DNA of 64,000 bases, from positions 702,014-766,013 of the forward strand of contig NZ_HE978531.1 in NCBI RefSeq assembly GCF_000311745.1. The letters are read 5' to 3'. Every line of letters starts with the position of its first letter. Position 1 is the first letter of the stretch. The translations under genes were made by a program, and so were the position numbers. This DNA is from Anaerococcus obesiensis ph10 (GTDB lineage: Bacteria > Bacillota > Clostridia > Tissierellales > Peptoniphilaceae). The notes beneath the pieces were generated by a model, which was not told where the DNA came from, did no database searches, and saw nothing but the letters and a program-made list of their open reading frames with translations. Shown here piece after piece: positions 36,763 through 44,507 of this stretch.

Positions 36763-37229
36763 TCAAGCCTCCTTATATAGGTTTTGTAATTTGAATTTCC
36801 TTCTTTTTCATAAAAATCAATATCTATTGAAAATGAATCATCATTTTTGTCATAAGATATATTCGAATCACTACAATATCCTATTGGGATTTTTATTTCT
36901 CTCTGGCTATTTGAATTTAAATTATTGATATAAACGTATAATTTTTTCCCATTTTGTTCAAATCTATATGTAGACTTATTTTTGCCTTCACTAATTAATA
37001 ATTTGAAATTATTTTCATTTTTAAAGTCAATTATTTTATCTGATTTTCTTATAACATTTTCTATATATAAAATACAATTTGTTGAATTTTTATAGTCAAT
37101 TTCATCCTCATAGGCTTTTTTACTAATTGAAAGATTTGTTTTTACAATATTATTTATTAAAACTATAAGGATTGAACCAATAGCTATTGCACAAATTAAT
37201 TCTAAGAGGGTAAAGCCTTTTTTTCTCAT
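36759..37229 (-). CDS. Prepilin-like protein (PilW/GspJ type)
   Basis: A 156-residue pseudopilin with the leader KKGFTLLELICAIAIGS: cleavage is expected between G and F, with Glu at +5. The mature N-terminal helix is followed by a beta-rich domain ending in basic residues. The size fits minor pilins of the PilW or GspJ class. It overlaps both neighbours by 4 bp, indicating a tightly coupled set of minor pilins. Confidence 0.8.
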   Translation of the reverse strand: MRKKGFTLLELICAIAIGSILIVLINNIVKTNLSISKKAYEDEIDYKNSTNCILYIENVIRKSDKIIDFKNENNFKLLISEGKNKSTYRFEQNGKKLYVYINNLNSNSQREIKIPIGYCSDSNISYDKNDDSFSIDIDFYEKEGNSNYKTYIRRLE

Positions 37230-37540
37230 TTTTTTACCACCACTTCCAAATTATATTTATCACATCTTACTTCTATATATTTCAAATTTTCATTGTATGA
37301 TTCAATACTTGTATTAATTTTAAAGCCATTTTCTAAGTCTTCATATTCTCCTTCATCTCTATTTTTTGATTTTTCTAATACTTCTTGCATTGTAAATAAA
37401 ATTTTAGAATCGTCTTTTATTTTTCTGGAATTTTCATAAATTGAAAAAAGTGATGGAAGCAGGTAAATGCTTATTATGCTTATAAGAGCTAGAGCAATAA
37501 TTATTTCAATCAAGGTAAATCCTTTTCTAGTTTTATTCAT
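37226..37540 (-). CDS. Minor prepilin (GspI/PilV-like)
   Basis: A 104-residue type IV prepilin: TRKGFTLIEIIIALALISII has the G-F cleavage site, Glu +5 and hydrophobic helix. The short globular domain has one conspicuous Cys (VRCDKYNLEVV). Overlaps of 4 bp downstream and 8 bp upstream tie it into the operon. I assign the GspI/PilV class only from size and order. Confidence 0.75.
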   Translation of the reverse strand: MNKTRKGFTLIEIIIALALISIISIYLLPSLFSIYENSRKIKDDSKILFTMQEVLEKSKNRDEGEYEDLENGFKINTSIESYNENLKYIEVRCDKYNLEVVVKK

Positions 37541-37946
37541 ATCTTATCCTTCCAGCAATCGGCGATACTATAATAGAATATTTTTTGTTAGAAGAAGAAA
37601 AATAAATCGTACTTGCTCCCTCTACACTTCCTGTTGGTCTAAATACAAAAGTATTTTTTGTGTTTGCTTTTATATATTTAAAATAAACTTCTTTTACCAT
37701 TTCATTATCATCAGCTCTTTTTATTGCGTAATTATTAATATCTATATTAATTTTATATTTATAACCTGTAACTAGAGATTTTTCTCTGCAATAATTTATG
37801 TCAGCTTGCAAGTTTTCAATTTCTTTTCTTTCTTGAAGTTTTGGTATCAAACCCGATTTTATTAAAATCACACTTGAAATCAAAGAAATTATAGCAAGTG
37901 TAACTATTAATTCAATTAAGGTAAAGGCTCTTTTTTTCATAAACAC
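37533..37946 (-). CDS. Minor prepilin (GspH/FimT-like)
   Basis: A 137-residue prepilin with KKRAFTLIELIVTLAIISLI, where Ala replaces Gly at the cleavage site and Glu +5 is kept. The C-terminal domain contains TFVFRPTGSVEGASTIYF, reminiscent of the F-x-G-x-G end of GspH/FimT-type minor pilins, which help start pilus assembly. It lies one base after the prepilin peptidase gene. Confidence 0.78.
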   Translation of the reverse strand: MFMKKRAFTLIELIVTLAIISLISSVILIKSGLIPKLQERKEIENLQADINYCREKSLVTGYKYKINIDINNYAIKRADDNEMVKEVYFKYIKANTKNTFVFRPTGSVEGASTIYFSSSNKKYSIIVSPIAGRIRYE

Positions 37947-37947
37947 C

Positions 37948-38643
37948 TCACAAAAGACTTATAATATAAGCAATAAATATATAAATACAAAATGGAATCA
38001 TTATTTTCATTGATTTTTTCTTGATAGCTATTATAATTGCAAAAATCGCTCCAATCCAAATAGAGCCTAAAATTAAATATAAAATTCTTTCATTTTTTAA
38101 AAATAAAAATAAGGCTAAATAGAAAAAATAATCTCCATCTCCTATATTTTTCTTAGATATGAAATAGATTAAAAAATATAGGAAAGTAAAAATTAAAATA
38201 ATTTTAAAAAATTCAAAATCAAATCCCAAATAAAAAATTCTATATATTAATCCAATAAAAGCTAAAATATAAACATATCCCATATATATTTCCATGCTTT
38301 TTAAATCAATCATAGCTATTACAAAAGAAAAAATTAGAGATAAAAAAATCAAACTTCCTTCCATAAAAGTTTTTTCTTTCATAGCAAATATAAATAAAAG
38401 ACCCCCTATTATTTCATAAAGAATATATGAAAATGGGATCTTTTTTTGGCAAAATCTACACCTTGCTTTTAAATTTATGTAAGAAAAAATAGGTATAAGA
38501 TCTCTTTTTAATATTTTATTGTTACAAAATGAACAATGACTTGGTGGATAGGCAATATTTTCTCCTCTAAGAGTTCTATCACACAATAAATGTGCAAATG
38601 AACCGAATATTGCTCCCAAGAAAAAATAAATTATATTAATCAT
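37948..38643 (-). CDS. pilD: Prepilin peptidase (A24 family)
   Basis: A 231-residue polytopic membrane enzyme that cleaves and N-methylates prepilins. The N-terminal domain has [10 protein letters not shown] and two CxxC pairs (CSFCNNK and CRFCQKK); the aspartyl protease residues are in [12 protein letters not shown] (about residue 112) and IGDGDYFFY (about 166). Seven or eight hydrophobic segments are visible. It overlaps the major pilin gene by 4 bp. It would process all the prepilins around it. Confidence 0.92.
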   Translation of the reverse strand: MINIIYFFLGAIFGSFAHLLCDRTLRGENIAYPPSHCSFCNNKILKRDLIPIFSYINLKARCRFCQKKIPFSYILYEIIGGLLFIFAMKEKTFMEGSLIFLSLIFSFVIAMIDLKSMEIYMGYVYILAFIGLIYRIFYLGFDFEFFKIILIFTFLYFLIYFISKKNIGDGDYFFYLALFLFLKNERILYLILGSIWIGAIFAIIIAIKKKSMKIMIPFCIYIFIAYIISLL

Positions 38644-39023
38644 TTATTTTTCTCTTTTAGATCAAGTGTATCTGGCACAATTGTAATTGTTGAATTTTTA
38701 GGATTAATTGTTACCTTATATTCACTTGCATCTAGTCCAATTCCTTTTGGAATCTCAGGCCATTTTTCTACATATTTAAGTGCATCTTCACTTTCTTTTG
38801 TCCAAGTTACTTCGCCATCATTTACATTTAATTCATTTAATTTTACGCTAGCTGCAGTTTTTAACATTGACACATTCGCATTATGAGCAGTTATTGCCGC
38901 TTGTTTTTTTGATTTTTGATATTTTGGTATAGCTATTGCTGCAAGTATGGCTATAATTGCAATTACAATAATTAATTCAATAAGAGTAAATCCTCTTTTT
39001 TTATTTTTAAATTTTTTAAACAT
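38640..39023 (-). CDS. pilA: Major type IV pilin-like protein
   Basis: A 127-residue prepilin. [20 protein letters not shown] gives the cleavage site and N-terminal helix, and [20 protein letters not shown] continues it; the globular domain lacks cysteines. I start at the ATG at 39023, which has AAGGAG upstream; an in-frame upstream ATG would add an implausible leader. As the most canonical of the four prepilins it is the likely major subunit of a pilus or competence pseudopilus. Confidence 0.85.
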   Translation of the reverse strand: MFKKFKNKKRGFTLIELIIVIAIIAILAAIAIPKYQKSKKQAAITAHNANVSMLKTAASVKLNELNVNDGEVTWTKESEDALKYVEKWPEIPKGIGLDASEYKVTINPKNSTITIVPDTLDLKEKNK

Positions 39024-39033
39024 TAACTTCTCC

Positions 39034-40131
39034 TTAAAAATTAATGGCATTAACCGAATCAAACATTGGTATGGCAATAGAAAAAACTACAAATCCAACT
39101 ACTAAAGCCATAAAAAGTATCAAAAAAGGTTCTGCTAATCTTGATATTCTTTTTAGTCTATAAATATATTCATTAGCATAATAATTAGAGGATTTTTTGA
39201 GAGATTTTGTCATATCTCCACTGTCTTCGCCTACCTTTATCATAGCTATAAATAATTTCGTAAAAACATTTTCCTTATCTAGAGAACTTGATAAATTATT
39301 TCCTAGTTTTAAGCTCTCCTCTACATTTGTTAGAATTTGTTTTAAATATTGATTTTTGAAAGAATTTTTTATTATATCAATGCTTTCTATAATATCTACA
39401 TCGCCCTTTTTTAGGATATATAAAAGCGAAGAAATTTGGTATTCTATATTTAAAAGTCTAAATTTTTTAAAAAACATACTTTTAAAAAAGCTTTCATCAA
39501 TTTTGTTTCTGTATTTATCTTTACGTCTTAGTAAAATTATTGTAAAAACAAAAATAAAAATTATTAATAAAATAAAAAAGCCATTTTTACTAAAAAAATC
39601 TGAAATATTTAAAAGAATTTTTGTAGCTATTGGTAAGCTTCTTGCATTTTCTTCAAAAACTTCTATAAAAGTAGGCATAACCTTTGTTAAAATAGTTATA
39701 ACAACTCCTATAGTAACAATTAATAAAATTATAGGATAAATCAAAGCTTCACTTATTTGATTTTTGTTTTTACTTTCTTCGGTCATATATGTAGATAACT
39801 CATCAAGAATCTTTGAAAGATTTCCACTTGCATCTCCACTTTTTACAAAAGCTGTAACAATTGGTCCAAAGGATTTTTCTTCTTTTTTAAAAGCCACATA
39901 GGCTTCGTCTCCCTTTTTTAGGGCTAATGATACATTGACCAAAGCCTTGTTCAATTTCTTGTCAAGTCTTTGGTCAATTATTATCATTAAACTATCGTAT
40001 AAGGATACCGATGAGTCAATAAGTAAACTTAATTGCTTTAAAAATAAGGATAAAATATTGGAATTTATCCTAGCTTTTCCTATATCCTTGTTTAAAAAAG
40101 CCTTCAGCTTATCAAATTTTATTTTATTCAA
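39034..40131 (-). CDS. pilC: Pilus assembly inner-membrane protein (PilC/GspF)
   Basis: A 365-residue GspF-family platform protein. Two similar halves each start with a helical segment ([20 protein letters not shown] and [19 protein letters not shown]), and transmembrane helices are at about 133-155, 183-202 and 340-360. [16 protein letters not shown] is a family-typical stretch. Translation seems to start at a TTG directly after the frr stop; no better start exists for 40 codons. No PilB/GspE ATPase gene is in the window, although this protein needs one. Confidence 0.85.
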   Translation of the reverse strand: MNKIKFDKLKAFLNKDIGKARINSNILSLFLKQLSLLIDSSVSLYDSLMIIIDQRLDKKLNKALVNVSLALKKGDEAYVAFKKEEKSFGPIVTAFVKSGDASGNLSKILDELSTYMTEESKNKNQISEALIYPIILLIVTIGVVITILTKVMPTFIEVFEENARSLPIATKILLNISDFFSKNGFFILLIIFIFVFTIILLRRKDKYRNKIDESFFKSMFFKKFRLLNIEYQISSLLYILKKGDVDIIESIDIIKNSFKNQYLKQILTNVEESLKLGNNLSSSLDKENVFTKLFIAMIKVGEDSGDMTKSLKKSSNYYANEYIYRLKRISRLAEPFLILFMALVVGFVVFSIAIPMFDSVNAINF

Positions 40132-40692
40132 TTAAACTTCAAGTAATTCTTTATTTTTGCTTTCAACAGTTTTTTCAACTTTATCGATATATTTTTTTGT
40201 AATTTTTTGTATATCTTCTTCTATTGAAAATAAATCATCTTCTGTTAAGTCTGCAGATTTTTCAGCTTTTTTTGCTATATCCATTGAATCTCTTCTTATA
40301 TTTCTAATTTGAATTTTGCTATCTTCAGAATATTCAGAAACTTGCTTTGTAAGTTCTTTTCTTCTTTCCTCAGTCAAAGCTGGGAATGGAAGTCTAATTA
40401 CTTCTCCATCATTTTGTGGATTTATTCCTAAATCAGATTTATTAATAGCCTTTTCAATTTCTTTAATATTAGATTTATCCCAAGGTTTAATAACTAAAAG
40501 TCTTGGCTCTGGTGTAGATATGGTTGCAGCTTGGTTAATTGGTGTTTGAGTTCCATAATATGAAAATGTAATTCCATCCAATATAGAATCATTAGCCCTA
40601 CCTGCTCTAATTTTTGATATTCTAATTTCGAATGATTCACAAGCTTTTTTCATCGAAGCTTCAGTATCTTTAATAATCTTATCGTACATCAA
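40132..40692 (-). CDS. frr: Ribosome recycling factor
   Basis: A 186-residue RRF, which with EF-G splits post-termination ribosomes. [20 protein letters not shown] (residues 29-48), [20 protein letters not shown] and [16 protein letters not shown] are diagnostic. It overlaps pyrH by 14 bp; a start one codon later (second Met) would reduce this. pyrH-frr is universal, but the usual upstream rpsB-tsf and downstream uppS are not here. Confidence 0.96.
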   Translation of the reverse strand: MMYDKIIKDTEASMKKACESFEIRISKIRAGRANDSILDGITFSYYGTQTPINQAATISTPEPRLLVIKPWDKSNIKEIEKAINKSDLGINPQNDGEVIRLPFPALTEERRKELTKQVSEYSEDSKIQIRNIRRDSMDIAKKAEKSADLTEDDLFSIEEDIQKITKKYIDKVEKTVESKNKELLEV

Positions 40693-41401
40693 AATTCTCC
40701 TTTACAATTGTACCAATTTCTTTTCCTTCAACTATTTTAACTAAATTTTCTGGATTATCGATTCCAAAAGCTAGGATTGGCATATCATTATCCATACACA
40801 AACTTGTTGCTGTAGAATCCATAATCTTTAATCTTTTTTGTAAAATTTCACTATAGGTTAATTTTTCATATTTAACTGCATCATCAAATTTATTAGGATC
40901 TTTGTCATAAATTCCATCAGTTCCTTTTTTGCCTAATAAAATCATATCAGCATTAATTTCCAAAGCCCTAAGAGATGCTGTTGTGTCAGTTGAGAAATAT
41001 GGTAGACCAGTGCCTGCTGCAAAAATTACAATTCTTCCCTTTTCAAGGTGTCTTACAGCCCTTCTTCTTATGTAAGGCTCAGCAACTTCTTGCATATTAA
41101 TTGCAGTCATAAGCCTTGTTTCAAGTCCCATTTTTTCAAGCGTATCTTGAACTCTAAGACCATTCATAACAGTTCCAAGCATTCCAATAGTATCACTTGT
41201 TGCTCGTTCAATATGTTGACCACTTCTGCCTCTCCAGAAATTTCCACCGCCAACAACTATGGCAATTTCAAGTCCCTTATCTCTAGCTTTTTTTATATTT
41301 TCGCAAATAAGATCAATAGTTTCATCATCAAAACCAAATCCCTTATCTTTTGCAAGTGCTTCTCCACTTAATTTTAAAACTACTCTTTTTATATCTCGCA
41401 A
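40679..41401 (-). CDS. pyrH: UMP kinase
   Basis: A 240-residue amino-acid-kinase-fold enzyme phosphorylating UMP to [25 protein letters not shown] (about residue 50), [13 protein letters not shown] and [20 protein letters not shown] are characteristic. The start codon is a TTG at 41401 with AGGAGG eight bases upstream. A possible -10 TATAAT lies around 41425, with a weak -35. First gene of a run that continues through frr and the pilus genes. Confidence 0.95.
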   Translation of the reverse strand: MRDIKRVVLKLSGEALAKDKGFGFDDETIDLICENIKKARDKGLEIAIVVGGGNFWRGRSGQHIERATSDTIGMLGTVMNGLRVQDTLEKMGLETRLMTAINMQEVAEPYIRRRAVRHLEKGRIVIFAAGTGLPYFSTDTTASLRALEINADMILLGKKGTDGIYDKDPNKFDDAVKYEKLTYSEILQKRLKIMDSTATSLCMDNDMPILAFGIDNPENLVKIVEGKEIGTIVKENFDVR

Positions 41402-41565
41402 AACTTTTCCTCCTATTAGTAAAATTATATACTATTTTTTTATATTGATAAAGTTATAGCTAATAAAAATTTATTAAATAGTTTACTATGAATATTAATA
41501 CCCAAATTTAAAAATATTATCCACCAATTACCTAAAATAAATTTAAAGATTTTAAAAATAAGCAC

Positions 41566-41591
41566 AAAAAAAGACGTTATTGCTAACGTCT
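41566..41591 (-). terminator. tRNA operon terminator
   Basis: AGACGTTA (41572-41579) and TAACGTCT (41584-41591) form a perfect 8-bp stem with a 4-base loop, followed on the minus strand by seven T. It sits 8 bp after the CCA end of tRNA-Leu. Confidence 0.85.
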
Positions 41592-41599
41592 ATATTTCT

Positions 41600-41685
41600 T
41601 GGTGCGGGATAAAGGAGTTGAACCTTCACGAGAAAATCTCACTAGATCCTAAGTCTAGCGCGTCTGCCAATTCCGCCAATCCCGC
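41600..41685 (-). tRNA. tRNA-Leu (anticodon TAG)
   Basis: An 86-nt tRNA with encoded CCA. Acceptor arms GCGGGAT and ATCCCGC pair, the anticodon stem CTAGA/TCTAG holds the loop CTTAGGA, and the T arm has GTTCAACTC. A long variable arm (TGAGATTTTCTCG) confirms a class II tRNA. Confidence 0.96.
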
Positions 41686-41688
41686 GTA

Positions 41689-41766
41689 TGGGGTGAGTAG
41701 AGAGATTCGAACTCTCGATCTCCTGGGCCACAACCAGGTGTCTTAACCAACTGGACCATACCCACC
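41689..41766 (-). tRNA. tRNA-His (anticodon GTG)
   Basis: A 78-nt tRNA with encoded CCA and the extra 5' G (G-1) opposite C73 that identifies tRNA-His. The anticodon stem CCTGG/CCAGG holds the loop TTGTGGC, and the T loop is GTTCGAATC. It is cotranscribed with the tRNA-Leu three bases downstream. Confidence 0.96.
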
Positions 41767-41787
41767 AAATAAATAACTTACTATACA

Positions 41788-41816
41788 AGTATACATCCAA
41801 TCAAATCACTTGTCAA
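41788..41816 (-). promoter_or_regulatory. tRNA-His/tRNA-Leu promoter
   Basis: TTGACA (41811-41816) and TATACT (41788-41793) with a 17-bp spacer, 21 bp before the tRNA-His 5' end. A near-palindrome (TGTAAAATATT at 41823 onward, with a partial complement ending at 41848) lies just upstream. Confidence 0.85.
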
Positions 41817-41929
41817 GCAAAGTGTAAAATATTCAAAATATTTTTACATTTTACAAGGGCCTTTCTCTTTCGACTTATATATAATACCACTAATAAAAAT
41901 TTAATGCAAATTTATTTTTATTTTAAAGT

Positions 41930-41958
41930 TTTACAAAAAATATCTCTTATAGTAAAAT
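41930..41958 (+). promoter_or_regulatory. Promoter of the small peptide/recX operon
   Basis: TTTACA (41930-41935) and TAAAAT (41953-41958) with a 17-bp spacer, 33 bp upstream of the first ATG. Confidence 0.65.
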
Positions 41959-41991
41959 ACTGTTAAGAAAGATAGATTTAGAGGTGATTTT

Positions 41992-42096
41992 ATGAAGAAA
42001 AAATCTAATAGCAAAATGATTTTAAAAATTTTTGCTGTTGTAATTGTTTTGTCTATGGTTATTCCTATTATTATGAATGCTGTTGAATCATTATGA
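41992..42096 (+). CDS. 34-residue membrane peptide
   Basis: A short ORF with a good ribosome site (GAGGTGA). The product begins MKKKSNSKMILKIFAVVIVL and forms one transmembrane helix (about residues 10-29) after a lysine-rich cytoplasmic end. Its stop overlaps the recX ATG by 4 bp (ATGA), and a promoter lies upstream, all signs of a translated gene. It resembles the small single-helix proteins of the DUF4044 type, but I cannot confirm the family. Function unknown. Confidence 0.65.
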   Translation: MKKKSNSKMILKIFAVVIVLSMVIPIIMNAVESL

Positions 42097-42688
42097 TTGT
42101 TGAAAATATTGAATATTCTGATAAATATAATTTGGTAAAAATTACCATTTCAAATGAATTTTTTTATATTTCTTATGATTTTTTTAATGATTTAGCTTTA
42201 TCTATTGGAGCGGTTATTGATTTTGATTTGTATAAGGAAATTTTAAGGGAAAATGACTTTAATAGATGTAAAAATGAAGCTTTAAAACAATTATCTTACG
42301 GTGCAAAGACTTCTTTCGATTTGAAAAAAAAATTGAAAGAAAAAAATTCAATAATGATTCGATTTCTAGGGTTATTGATTTTTTGACTGAATATAATTTA
42401 ATTGATGATAAAGCTTATGTGAAATCTTATATAAATGATAAATCAAGGATAAATAATTGGTCTAAGGGTAAAATTAGATACAAACTAAAGGCAAAATTTA
42501 TTGATGATAGTTTAATTGATACTTATTTGGATGAAATTTCCTATGATGAAGAGTATGAAAAAGCTTATGATGCAGGTCTTAACAAAAAAGAAAGTGTAAA
42601 TGATAAAAATAAGGTATATAGATTTCTTGCTTCTAGGGGATTTTCTTATGATATTATAAGTGATGTGTTGGGTGATTTGTTCAAATGA
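42093..42688 (+). CDS. recX: Regulatory protein RecX, interrupted by one frameshift
   Basis: RecX inhibits RecA filaments. The 5' frame (to 42386) has NEALKQLSYGAKTSFDLKKK, the conserved helical repeat start, then reads out of frame after a run of seven A at 42340-42346. The 3' frame from 42383 has TEYNLIDDKAYVKSYIND and KGKIRYKLKAKFIDDSLID, the second and third repeats. One added A gives KEKKFNNDSISRVIDFLTE and a single protein of about 198 residues, the normal length. Its ATG overlaps the small peptide stop. Confidence 0.82.
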
Positions 42689-42960
42689 AAAATGCTTTTG
42701 TTTATATTTTAAGATGTTCTGATGGAAGTCTTTACACTGGTTGGACAAATAATTTACAAAATAGATTGGAAAAACACAACAAGGGAATTGGCGCAAAATA
42801 TACAAGAGCAAGAAGACCTTGTAAACTAGTTTTTTATAAAGAAGTTTCTGATAAAAGTAAGGCTATGAAAATTGAATATAGAATAAAAAGATTAAACAAA
42901 AAATTCAAAGAAAATATTGTAAATAATTTTGATAGAAAAAAATTAGAGCTTATTGATTAG
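42685..42960 (+). CDS. GIY-YIG nuclease-domain protein (UPF0213/YhbQ type)
   Basis: A 91-residue single-domain GIY-YIG protein: FVYILRCSDGSLYTGWTNNL at the start contains the degenerate GIY and YIG elements, followed by RLEKHNKGIGAKYTRARRP with the catalytic Arg and a Glu in KIEYRIK. Family members are small nuclease-like proteins with roles in DNA repair still debated. The 4-bp overlap with recX supports a DNA-repair association. It converges on the RNase E/G gene, with the stop codons overlapping. Confidence 0.88.
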   Translation: MKNAFVYILRCSDGSLYTGWTNNLQNRLEKHNKGIGAKYTRARRPCKLVFYKEVSDKSKAMKIEYRIKRLNKKFKENIVNNFDRKKLELID

Positions 42961-42969
42961 ATAAGCTCT
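42945..42969. terminator. Shared bidirectional terminator
   Basis: AGAGCTTAT (42945-42953) and ATAAGCTCT (42961-42969) form a 9-bp stem with the loop covering both convergent stop codons. T runs follow on the plus strand and A runs precede it, so it can end both the recX operon and the mre operon. Confidence 0.8.
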
Positions 42970-43883
42970 TTTTCTTTTAATTTTTTATAAAGACTTTCTC
43001 CTCTTCTTTTTATTGACAATTCAAATAGTCCCATATTTGTAAATCCATATATTTCGTAAGTGTCAAAATATTTTTTTATATTTTCGTTTATTTTATCAAT
43101 CAATTGATCATTTTTACTAGATTTTAAAAAATCTATAACTACCATTCCGCCAATATTTCTAAGATTTAAATTGTAAAAAATAAAATCTACCAAATCTTCA
43201 TTAACCTTATAATAAAAATCATCCTTGTCCATAGTTGATTTTTTCTTTGATGAATTCACATCAATAAAGCAAAGCGTTTCAAGATCATTGATTATTATTG
43301 ATAAATCATCTTTATAAATCTTTTTTTCCTTAATGCTTTTTATTGAATCTGAAATTATTTTATTATTTTTTATATCTAGTTCAACAAGTTCCAAATCTTT
43401 ATTTTTTTCACAATATAAGTCAAATTCATTGTAAGTTTTCAAGAGTTTTGGAGAAGGCGTGAAATTTTCTTCATTTATTAATTTTTCTTTAAGTTCAAGT
43501 AATTTATTATAATTTTCATGGTTTTTCTTTCTATCTTTTTTTAATTTTGGAAATCCCTTATTTTTGAACCTATACAAATAATAATCTTCATTTTCGATTC
43601 TAAAATTTGCACTCATAGTTGCTAATTTATCGTCAAATTCTTCTTTAATAATCTGGCAAATTACACTATCTCCAATTTTGAATTTTTTATTTGATTTTAA
43701 AAAAGCCTTTTTGCCATCATCATACAACAAAAAATAAGCATTAATAGAATCAATTTTATTTACTACTTTTGCCCTATAAATATTGAACAAGTAAGGAGAA
43801 TAAAATTTTAATTCAATAAGCTTGTTATCGACAATTTTACCAAAGGCTTTTTCTTTATAATCTACAAAAATATATGATTTCAT
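42957..43883 (-). CDS. rng: Short RNase E/G-family ribonuclease
   Basis: A 308-residue protein. The N-terminal S1-like region has GKIVDNKLIEL, NIYRAKVVNKIDSINAYFLL and GKKAFLK; the catalytic core keeps LETLCFIDVNSSK and NIGGMVVIDFLKS with both metal-binding Asp residues. It is much shorter than the usual 400-500 residues and lacks the CxxC zinc link, so it is a minimal, divergent member. Family members process rRNA and mRNA. Last gene of the mre operon, in the place where clostridial rng is commonly found. Confidence 0.8.
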   Translation of the reverse strand: MKSYIFVDYKEKAFGKIVDNKLIELKFYSPYLFNIYRAKVVNKIDSINAYFLLYDDGKKAFLKSNKKFKIGDSVICQIIKEEFDDKLATMSANFRIENEDYYLYRFKNKGFPKLKKDRKKNHENYNKLLELKEKLINEENFTPSPKLLKTYNEFDLYCEKNKDLELVELDIKNNKIISDSIKSIKEKKIYKDDLSIIINDLETLCFIDVNSSKKKSTMDKDDFYYKVNEDLVDFIFYNLNLRNIGGMVVIDFLKSSKNDQLIDKINENIKKYFDTYEIYGFTNMGLFELSIKRRGESLYKKLKEKELI

Positions 43884-44506
43884 TTCGCTAATTTCTTCTT
43901 TAATTTTTCAAAAAATCCAATTTTTTCGATATTTTCATTTTTATCATCCAAAAGATTTAAAATAATATTTTCATAAGATGTATCTTTTGATTTTAACCCT
44001 AAAAATTTTGAAGATTTAGCAAAAATTTCATCTCTATATTCCCTAATATCAAAATATTTGTCATAAGTTTCGATAAAAAAGTAATCAGAATCAAAGTCTT
44101 CATTAATTTCACTTTCATCAGTAATTTGAATTATTTTTTTATCATCTATTAACTCTTTATCTAAACCATTTACAATAAGAACATCATAATAATTTATTTT
44201 TCCCAAAAGACTTGATATATCTTCTTTTTTTATTTTATATTTTGAATTTATTAAAGGAGCTATGGCAAAATCTATATTTTCACAAGTTTTTCTAATAATT
44301 TTTTCAAGACCTACAAGGTCAAGGAAATAATCACATATATCGTATGTGATCATTCCTCCCATATCAAATAAATCTTCAATATTACAATCCTTGTTTCTTT
44401 CAAATGATAGAATCAAAACAGACTTATCCTTAGATAAAATTTTTGAAAAATCTTTTATAAATTTTAATTCATTTTGATTTTTTGAATTTATTAAATATAT
44501 GTCCAT
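43880..44506 (-). CDS. MinD-like protein without a P-loop
   Basis: A 208-residue protein with no Walker A motif. Several stretches line up with MinD/ParA ATPases: KSVLILSFERN, EDLFDMGGMITYDICDYFLD (compare the VYDLVDV segment of MinD), NIDFAIAPL, SSLLGKINYYDVLIVNGLD. The C-terminus IEKIGFFEKLKKKLAK resembles the amphipathic membrane-targeting helix of MinD. It lies between pbp2 and rng, exactly where minC-minD(-minE) occur in many Clostridia. I infer a degenerate MinD relative that may still bind membrane; no function is shown. Confidence 0.5.
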   Translation of the reverse strand: MDIYLINSKNQNELKFIKDFSKILSKDKSVLILSFERNKDCNIEDLFDMGGMITYDICDYFLDLVGLEKIIRKTCENIDFAIAPLINSKYKIKKEDISSLLGKINYYDVLIVNGLDKELIDDKKIIQITDESEINEDFDSDYFFIETYDKYFDIREYRDEIFAKSSKFLGLKSKDTSYENIILNLLDDKNENIEKIGFFEKLKKKLAK

Positions 44507-44507
44507 T

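Noticed and set aside
41823..41848. AT-rich near-palindrome as a terminator or small RNA
   Set aside because: It is imperfect, almost wholly A/T and sits between divergent promoters; a repressor site is possible but nothing supports a specific call.
42093..42688. Programmed frameshift in recX
   Set aside because: The run of A is present but I see no Shine-Dalgarno stimulator or downstream hairpin, and the same pattern in unrelated genes favours a common technical or mutational cause.
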